A DNA stretch of 9,636 nt from Alphaproteobacteria bacterium (GTDB lineage: Bacteria > Pseudomonadota > Alphaproteobacteria > UBA9219): assembly GCA_028693775.1 (NCBI GenBank), contig JAQUUS010000044.1:1-9636 (forward strand). The letters are read 5' to 3'. Positions 6,320 to 9,636 of this stretch are shown piece after piece. Position 1 is the first letter of the stretch. Each line of letters starts with the position of its first letter. Below the pieces are notes generated by a model. That model had not been told where the DNA came from. It was given only the letters and a program-made list of their open reading frames with translations, and did not search any database. The translations under genes and the position numbers were made by a program.

Positions 6320-6775
6320 TCAGCGTGTCTCAGAGAGACGAAGCCCGAACAGTTGTTCGAGCCTCTGCCGAATTTCATCGCGGGCAATGCGGAAATTATT
6401 CAAAACAGCCGCCTCATCCAACGAAGAAGAATATTTTGCAGGATCATTAATCGGCCAATGTAGCTTTTGAACCTGCACAGGAACGATGGGGCAAACTTCT
6501 TCCGCACAAAGCGTAATGACAAGATCAAGGCCGAAAAGATCGACATCTTGAACGGATTTGCTCTTGTGGTGGCCTATGTCTATCCCAATCTCGGCCATAA
6601 CTTTGACGGCATAAGGATTAACAGCGCTGGGGTTTGACCCTGCGCTTATAACCGCCGTGCCTTTGGGCAAGAGCGCACGCGCCAAACCTTCGGCCATTTG
6701 GCTCCTTGCGGAATTGGCGACGCAGAGAAACAGAACTTTGCGCGGCATGGTCATTTCAGGCTGCTTTTCTTTCAT
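6320..6775 (-). CDS. arsC: Arsenate reductase, low-molecular-weight phosphatase type
   Basis: The enzyme reduces arsenate to arsenite in the cytoplasm, supplying the substrate of the efflux pump encoded upstream. In the 151-residue form (ATG 6775) the P-loop is CVANSARS, a CX5R motif with nucleophile Cys18 and Arg24, followed by the family sequence QMAEGLAR. Cys90 and Cys95 in TLCAEEVCP are the likely resolving/relay cysteines, and Asp111 in HWPINDPAK is the general acid. The P-loop lacks the second cysteine of the Staphylococcus aureus form (CTGNSCRS), as many Gram-negative homologues do. ATG 6775 has an AAGGG 5 nt upstream and overlaps the pump gene by 20 nt; ATG 6754 and ATG 6748 are alternatives that begin nearer the domain. 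This is the last gene of arsR-acr3-arsC. It ends 51 nt before the tape measure gene, with no intrinsic terminator seen between. Confidence 0.95.
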   Translation of the reverse strand: MKEKQPEMTMPRKVLFLCVANSARSQMAEGLARALLPKGTAVISAGSNPSAVNPYAVKVMAEIGIDIGHHKSKSVQDVDLFGLDLVITLCAEEVCPIVPVQVQKLHWPINDPAKYSSSLDEAAVLNNFRIARDEIRQRLEQLFGLRLSETR

Positions 6776-7811
6776 ACCAACCCTTTGAAGAATTAACGAC
6801 CCGAACAACAAGGAGCATGACCGGAACTTCGATAAGAACGCCGACCACTGTTGCCAAAGCCGCGCCAGAATTAAACCCAAAAAGGCTTATCGCCGTCGCA
6901 ACGGCAAGCTCGAAGAAGTTTGACGCCCCAATAAGCGACGATGGACAAGCTATATTGTGTTTCTCTCCAAGTGCCCTATTAAGCCCATACGCGAGAGAGG
7001 CGTTAAAGAAAACTTGAATAAGGATCGGAACGGCAAGAAGCGCGATGATTAAGGGCTGTTTCAAAATAGCTTCGCCCTGAAAGGCAAAGAGAAGAACGAG
7101 CGTAGCCAACAAGGCGGCTATCGACCACGGCCCAACTTTCGTCATGGCTGCATCAAAAGCGTTTTGCCCTTTCGAGAGAAGGTTTTTGCGCCAAAGCTGC
7201 GAAAGCACCACCGGAATAACGATATACAACCCAACGGAAGTCACCAGCGTTGCCCAAGGCACGGAGATGGATGAAATGCCTAGTAGAAAGGCAACAAGCG
7301 GCGCAAAGGCAACGACCATGATGCTGTCGTTAAGCGCCACTTGCGACAAAGTGAAAAGAGGATCGCCCTTCGTCAGACGGCTCCAAACAAACACCATCGC
7401 CGTGCATGGAGCCGCAGCAAGGAGAATAAGGCCCGCAATATAGCTATCAATTTGATCGGCTGGTAACAGAGGCGCAAATAGCGTGCGTATAAAAAGCCAA
7501 GCAAGAAGCGCCATCGAAAACGGCTTCACCAGCCAGTTTACAAAAAGGGTTACGCCGATCCCACGCACATGCTGGCGAACTTCATGCAAAGCGCCAAAAT
7601 CAACCTTCACAAGCATAGGGATAATCATAACCCAGATTAAGAAGCCCACGGGCAGATTGACTTGAGCAAACTCCATGCGCCCGATTGCCTGAAACACTCC
7701 CGGCAATAACTGACCACAGACAATCCCGGCGACGATGCAAAGGAAAACCCATACCGTTAGATAGCGTTCAAACACACTCATTGTTTTTTCGTTTTTACCG
7801 GGTTCACTCAT
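6756..7811 (-). CDS. acr3: ACR3-family arsenite efflux permease
   Basis: This inner-membrane carrier exports arsenite using the proton motive force. The 351-residue product shows about ten hydrophobic segments, the usual ACR3 topology. Family signatures are VNLPVGFLIWVMIIPMLVKV, the core APCTAMVFVWSRLTKGDP with the essential Cys at 136, QVALNDSIMVV, and ACPSSLIGASNFFELAVATA with the essential Glu at 301 (equivalent to Cys129 and Glu305 studied in Alkaliphilus metalliredigens Acr3). The APCTAMVFVW form of the motif resembles the proteobacterial ACR3(2) subgroup. I chose ATG 7811 because a GGAG lies 6 nt before it; an upstream in-frame ATG at 7856 would overlap arsR, and ATG 7781 would lack a clear binding site. 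The gene lies 38 nt after arsR and overlaps arsC. It appears intact. Confidence 0.97.
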   Translation of the reverse strand: MSEPGKNEKTMSVFERYLTVWVFLCIVAGIVCGQLLPGVFQAIGRMEFAQVNLPVGFLIWVMIIPMLVKVDFGALHEVRQHVRGIGVTLFVNWLVKPFSMALLAWLFIRTLFAPLLPADQIDSYIAGLILLAAAPCTAMVFVWSRLTKGDPLFTLSQVALNDSIMVVAFAPLVAFLLGISSISVPWATLVTSVGLYIVIPVVLSQLWRKNLLSKGQNAFDAAMTKVGPWSIAALLATLVLLFAFQGEAILKQPLIIALLAVPILIQVFFNASLAYGLNRALGEKHNIACPSSLIGASNFFELAVATAISLFGFNSGAALATVVGVLIEVPVMLLVVRVVNSSKGWYERKAA

Positions 7812-7849
7812 GTTTATCTCCGATAGTCCCCTCGTTTTTGCATGAACAT

Positions 7850-8158
7850 TCAGCACAACACTTCACGACGCTTCCCTTTCCCGCTCTTTGTATGCTCAAG
7901 AACGGCCTCGACAAGCTTAAGCGTGGCCTTAGGAAGTTCAGGATTGCGCCGATACCGAACCCACTGGGCGTCTCTCCGATCAATAACAAGGCCGACTTTC
8001 TTTAAGGCCGTCATGTGGCGAGACATGCAGGACTGTTCTCTTTCAAGAACCTCCATAAGTTCGCAAACGCAATGTTCGCGCCCGTCCCAGATGATTTCAA
8101 TAGCCCGAAGGCGCGTCGGTTCCGCAAGCGCGGTCAAGACAGCGATAATGTTTGTCAT
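7850..8158 (-). CDS. arsR: ArsR-family arsenite-responsive repressor
   Basis: This is a 102-residue winged-helix repressor of the ArsR/SmtB family, expected to hold the operon off until arsenite binds. N-terminal LTALAEPTRLRAIEII is the family start. REHCVCELMEVL carries the metalloid site in helix 3 (Cys30 and Cys32); E. coli ArsR has a third cysteine at CVCDLC, where this protein has Met35. Cys44 in the recognition region (EREQSCMSRHMTALKKVG) or the C-terminal Cys102 could supply a third ligand. The wing is LVIDRRDAQWVRYRRNP. ATG 8158 has no ribosome binding site and falls about where the predicted promoter would start transcription, so the mRNA may be leaderless; TTG 8167 in the same frame is an alternative start. 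It is the first gene of the cassette, 38 nt after the chaperone stop codon. Confidence 0.95.
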   Translation of the reverse strand: MTNIIAVLTALAEPTRLRAIEIIWDGREHCVCELMEVLEREQSCMSRHMTALKKVGLVIDRRDAQWVRYRRNPELPKATLKLVEAVLEHTKSGKGKRREVLC

Positions 8159-8165
8159 GAGTCGC

Positions 8166-8194
8166 AATATGCACCATGATGCATATGCTTACAA
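8166..8194 (-). promoter_or_regulatory. Predicted ars promoter
   Basis: On the minus strand a -35 box TTGTAA (8194-8189) and a -10 box CATATT (8171-8166) are separated by exactly 17 nt. Each matches the sigma-70 consensus at 4 of 6 positions. The -35 box starts 3 nt after the chaperone extension's stop codon (8197-8199). A start of transcription 7-8 nt after the -10 box would fall on the arsR ATG. This gives the cassette its own expression independent of phage late transcription. Confidence 0.5.
8167..8186 (-). promoter_or_regulatory. Probable ArsR operator
   Basis: This is a 20-bp imperfect palindrome, with arms ATATGCA and TGCATAT and a central CATG; 9 of 10 symmetric positions pair. Its size, AT-rich arms and position over the -10 box and spacer of the predicted promoter are as expected for ArsR/SmtB dimer sites. 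It would give autoregulation of arsR-acr3-arsC by steric block of polymerase. Confidence 0.7.
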
Positions 8195-8196
8195 GA

Positions 8197-8616
8197 TCAT
8201 TTATCGCTAATTTTTTCATTGATCGCCGAAACCATCCCGCCCTCACACGCGGGCAAAAGCTCGGCCAATCCAACAAGGTCGTACCCAAGAGCGTTTCCAA
8301 TCTGAAACGCTGCCGCCATGTCGATACCCACAGCGGCCACATGCGCCATGCGAAGTTGTCCGGCGCAGCGCAAGGCAACATCCCACGCTTGCCAACCCTC
8401 CATCGTTTGCGGTTCTGAGGTGCAGTAAGGACAGCGTTCGCCGTCCTTATTTTTCTTCCCCTTGCTGCACGGCAATTCCCCATCCGCACAAGCGCCGCAG
8501 TATTCAGGCCCGCCGCCGAAATGCCATTTGCAGCGAGCCTCTAACCGTTTTTTTCCTGCTCCAAGATAAGGGTCGGCGCGAGGTAAAGACGTTCGAAAGC
8601 GTCTGCGATAGGCCAT
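8197..8616 (-). CDS. Frameshifted extension of the tail assembly chaperone (gpGT-like T domain)
   Basis: This frame overlaps the end of the short chaperone by 76 nt and is in the -1 frame relative to it. The ATG at 8616 has no ribosome binding site, so it is most likely made only as a fusion: 114 residues from the short form, then 116 residues from codon CGG at 8547, giving 230 in all. The extension opens with RLEARCKWHFGGGPEYCGAC, contains CxxC pairs at its residues 40/43 and 62/65 (a zinc-ribbon spacing), and ends with TMEGWQAWDVALRCAGQL, AVGIDMAAAFQIGNALGYDL, AELLPACEGG. The W-xxW-D...G.D..A.......G.D pattern is what the second chaperone halves look like in alphaproteobacterial phages. Lambda gpGT brings tape measure and tail tube together during assembly. 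The stop is 3 nt from the ars promoter. Confidence 0.78.
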   Translation of the reverse strand: MAYRRRFRTSLPRADPYLGAGKKRLEARCKWHFGGGPEYCGACADGELPCSKGKKNKDGERCPYCTSEPQTMEGWQAWDVALRCAGQLRMAHVAAVGIDMAAAFQIGNALGYDLVGLAELLPACEGGMVSAINEKISDK

Positions 8617-8888
8617 AAATCCATAAGCGCGGAAATGCCCTCCGGCGTTATAGCGGCGAGGTTGTTTTCGCTATCCCCCACGCCCTCCCATTCAAGAACG
8701 GCCAATTCGGCAAGCCGCTTGACCAACGCCGCGCTTCGCATCCCTGCGTCTTCCGTCTCCCCAGAGTCCTTAAGAGCGGCGACACGCGACGCCATAACAA
8801 GGGCCGTCGTCGCAGGACGCACCTTAAGGCGCACCCCATAGCCAACGTCGAGCCAATAATCCTCGCGCTTCAAATTCAGCTTTATCAT
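8541..8888 (-). CDS. Tail assembly chaperone, short form (gpG-like)
   Basis: This 115-residue protein lies directly after the tail tube gene, with an ATGA stop-start overlap at 8888-8885. A GGAG ribosome binding site lies 8 nt before the ATG at 8888. It begins MIKLNLKREDYWLDVGYGVR and continues LKVRPATTALVMASRVAALK, then AALVKRLAELAVLEWEGVGD and MDLWPIADAFERLYLAPTLI, the pattern of alphaproteobacterial phage tail chaperones (polar start, LAELAVLEWEGVGD motif, VAxxFxxxYLAP end). As with lambda gpG, it should coat the tape measure during tail assembly without being part of the finished tail. Just before its TAG the mRNA reads GAA AAA AAC GGT, placing a slippery heptamer where gpG/gpGT-type frameshifting is expected. 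The frame is open upstream to 8963, but the tail tube gene occupies that stretch. Confidence 0.88.
   Translation of the reverse strand: MIKLNLKREDYWLDVGYGVRLKVRPATTALVMASRVAALKDSGETEDAGMRSAALVKRLAELAVLEWEGVGDSENNLAAITPEGISALMDLWPIADAFERLYLAPTLILEQEKNG
8547..8553 (-). promoter_or_regulatory. -1 ribosomal frameshift slippery site A AAA AAC
   Basis: The minus strand carries A AAA AAC in the phase needed for tandem -1 slippage of the short chaperone frame (codons GAA AAA AAC). It sits one sense codon and 3 nt before the TAG stop at 8543-8541. After slippage both tRNAs re-pair on AAA AAA, and the next codon CGG enters the long downstream frame. Gene position (between tail tube and tape measure) and frame relation match the programmed frameshift known in lambda and many other tailed phages. 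Confidence 0.8.
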
Positions 8889-9636
8889 GCGTAGGTCTCC
8901 ACATCGTTGGTGAGAATGACAGACAACATGCGGCCCTGCGCCGCATGTTTGGCCGCCTGCCAATTAAACGTGGTTTGCACGCCACCGGGGCCGCTAACGG
9001 AAAGTTTCGGCTTCGGCAGATAAACCTCATGCGCGACAAAGAGGATCGAGCGGTCTGCGTCGATGGTGTATCCAAAGCTCAATTCCACCGCAGTATTGTT
9101 CGTCGCAATGTCGATCAACGTCGTATCCGCAAACCGCACATTGATTGACCCCGTAAGCGCCGCAATCGTCGGGTCTGCCCCATCGATTTTCCCATCGTCT
9201 CGAATGGTCTCAATCTTTTCGAGGTTGTTGGTATAGGTAAGCTGCGCCCCGGTCACATTTCCCAACTGGACGCCATCCTTCTTAACCGCCCCTTGAAACT
9301 GATTGAACCGCGTCATGGTCAATTCGGTCGGCGTGCCGCCCGCGCTGGCCGAAGCACGGCTTTCGCCTTGCGCGATACAGTTGATCGTCGCGCTCGCCCC
9401 GCCCGACCGGGCAAAGCTCAATTGCATCGAATTCGTCCGAACGCCCATGTTCATAAAGAACGCCGAAGCCTCCGGCATACCGATTTCAAGCGACAGGTTC
9501 GGCAAAGCAGCCGCCCCCGACGCAAACGTATGCACATGCGGCCCCGTTCCTGTCGTCGTCGGCGCGCCCAAAAGAGCCTTCAGCCAATACCCGAAGTTCC
9601 TCAAATCGACAGGCACGACAACATCGCCCTCAACCT
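8885..9636 (-). CDS. Major tail tube protein, 5' end missing
   Basis: The frame is open from the right window edge for 249 codons to TGA at 8887-8885; the GTG at 9616 is probably internal, since the upstream codons read VEGDVV before VPVDLRNFGYWLKALLGAP. That segment, with the following TTTGTGPHVHTFASGAAALP, the SLEIGMP block, and the later RFNQFQGAVKKDGVQLGNVT, is typical of siphovirus and gene transfer agent tail tube subunits (g9-like). Further features are NNLEKIETIRDDGKIDGADP (domain linker), TGSINVRFADTTLIDIATNN, and a beta-rich C-terminus with KPKLSVSGPGGVQTTFNWQA. These proteins stack as hexamers around the tape measure. The stop codon overlaps the chaperone start as ATGA, which indicates translational coupling. 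The missing N-terminus is probably about 50 residues, judged from related proteins. Confidence 0.87.
   Translation of the reverse strand, partial: VEGDVVVPVDLRNFGYWLKALLGAPTTTGTGPHVHTFASGAAALPNLSLEIGMPEASAFFMNMGVRTNSMQLSFARSGGASATINCIAQGESRASASAGGTPTELTMTRFNQFQGAVKKDGVQLGNVTGAQLTYTNNLEKIETIRDDGKIDGADPTIAALTGSINVRFADTTLIDIATNNTAVELSFGYTIDADRSILFVAHEVYLPKPKLSVSGPGGVQTTFNWQAAKHAAQGRMLSVILTNDVETYA

Noticed and set aside
6290..8215. Possible short direct repeat flanking the ars operon (AAAAAAT..GC..AT near both ends)
   Set aside because: Only 11 of 15 positions match and most are an A-run; not enough to claim a target-site duplication or att sites.
8097..8489. 130-codon minus-strand frame over the chaperone extension and arsR start
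   Set aside because: Runs through two well-supported genes and the operator, with an unstructured Arg/Trp-rich product; a shadow frame.
1..9636. CRISPR array, insertion sequence, integrase, DGR or retron elements
   Set aside because: No regular repeats, transposase, recombinase or reverse transcriptase motifs were seen in any frame.

Overview
The window is most likely part of a siphovirus-type prophage, or an integrated or free phage, of an alphaproteobacterium. All structural genes lie on the minus strand. Read from right to left they give the tail-gene order also found in the Rhodobacter capsulatus gene transfer agent and related phages: tail tube, tail assembly chaperone, tape measure, DUF2460 distal tail protein, DUF2163 hub, NlpC/P60 peptidase, and a large tail-tip ('megatron'-like) protein. 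The tape measure has 842 residues, which by the usual rule of about 0.15 nm per residue implies a tail of roughly 125 nm. That points to a real siphovirus rather than a short-tailed gene transfer agent. Both end genes run off the window. The host assignment is an inference from gene families and order; nothing here identifies a species.

Layout from right to left, in the direction of transcription: 9636-8885 tail tube (5' end missing); 8888-8197 tail assembly chaperone, encoded as a short form plus a -1 frameshifted extension at an A AAA AAC slippery site; 8194-6320 a complete arsenic resistance operon (arsR, an ACR3-type arsenite efflux pump gene, arsC) with its own promoter and operator; 6268-3740 tape measure; 3739-2914 an accessory block holding a strongly foldable RNA candidate, a 49-residue single-span membrane protein and a XRE-family regulator; 2886-2287 DUF2460; 2284-1949 a gene of unknown function on the opposite (plus) strand; 1880-1038 hub; 1048-596 peptidase; 595-1 tail tip.

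The main point of interest is that the conserved tail module is interrupted by non-tail cargo at three junctions: arsenic resistance between chaperone and tape measure, the RNA/membrane protein/regulator block between tape measure and distal tail protein, and an inverted gene between distal tail protein and hub. No transposase, integrase or clear insertion repeats are visible at these junctions, so this looks like moron-type acquisition. The ars operon shares the late-gene orientation. Its promoter starts 3 nt after the chaperone stop codon, and no intrinsic terminator is visible before the tape measure gene 51 nt further on. Arsenite sensing and tail-gene transcription may therefore be physically linked.

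Inferred working of the cargo: ArsR represses the cassette until arsenite binds, ArsC reduces arsenate to arsenite, and the ACR3 pump exports it. A lysogen carrying this phage could gain arsenic resistance. The RNA, the membrane protein and the plus-strand gene have no assigned function.
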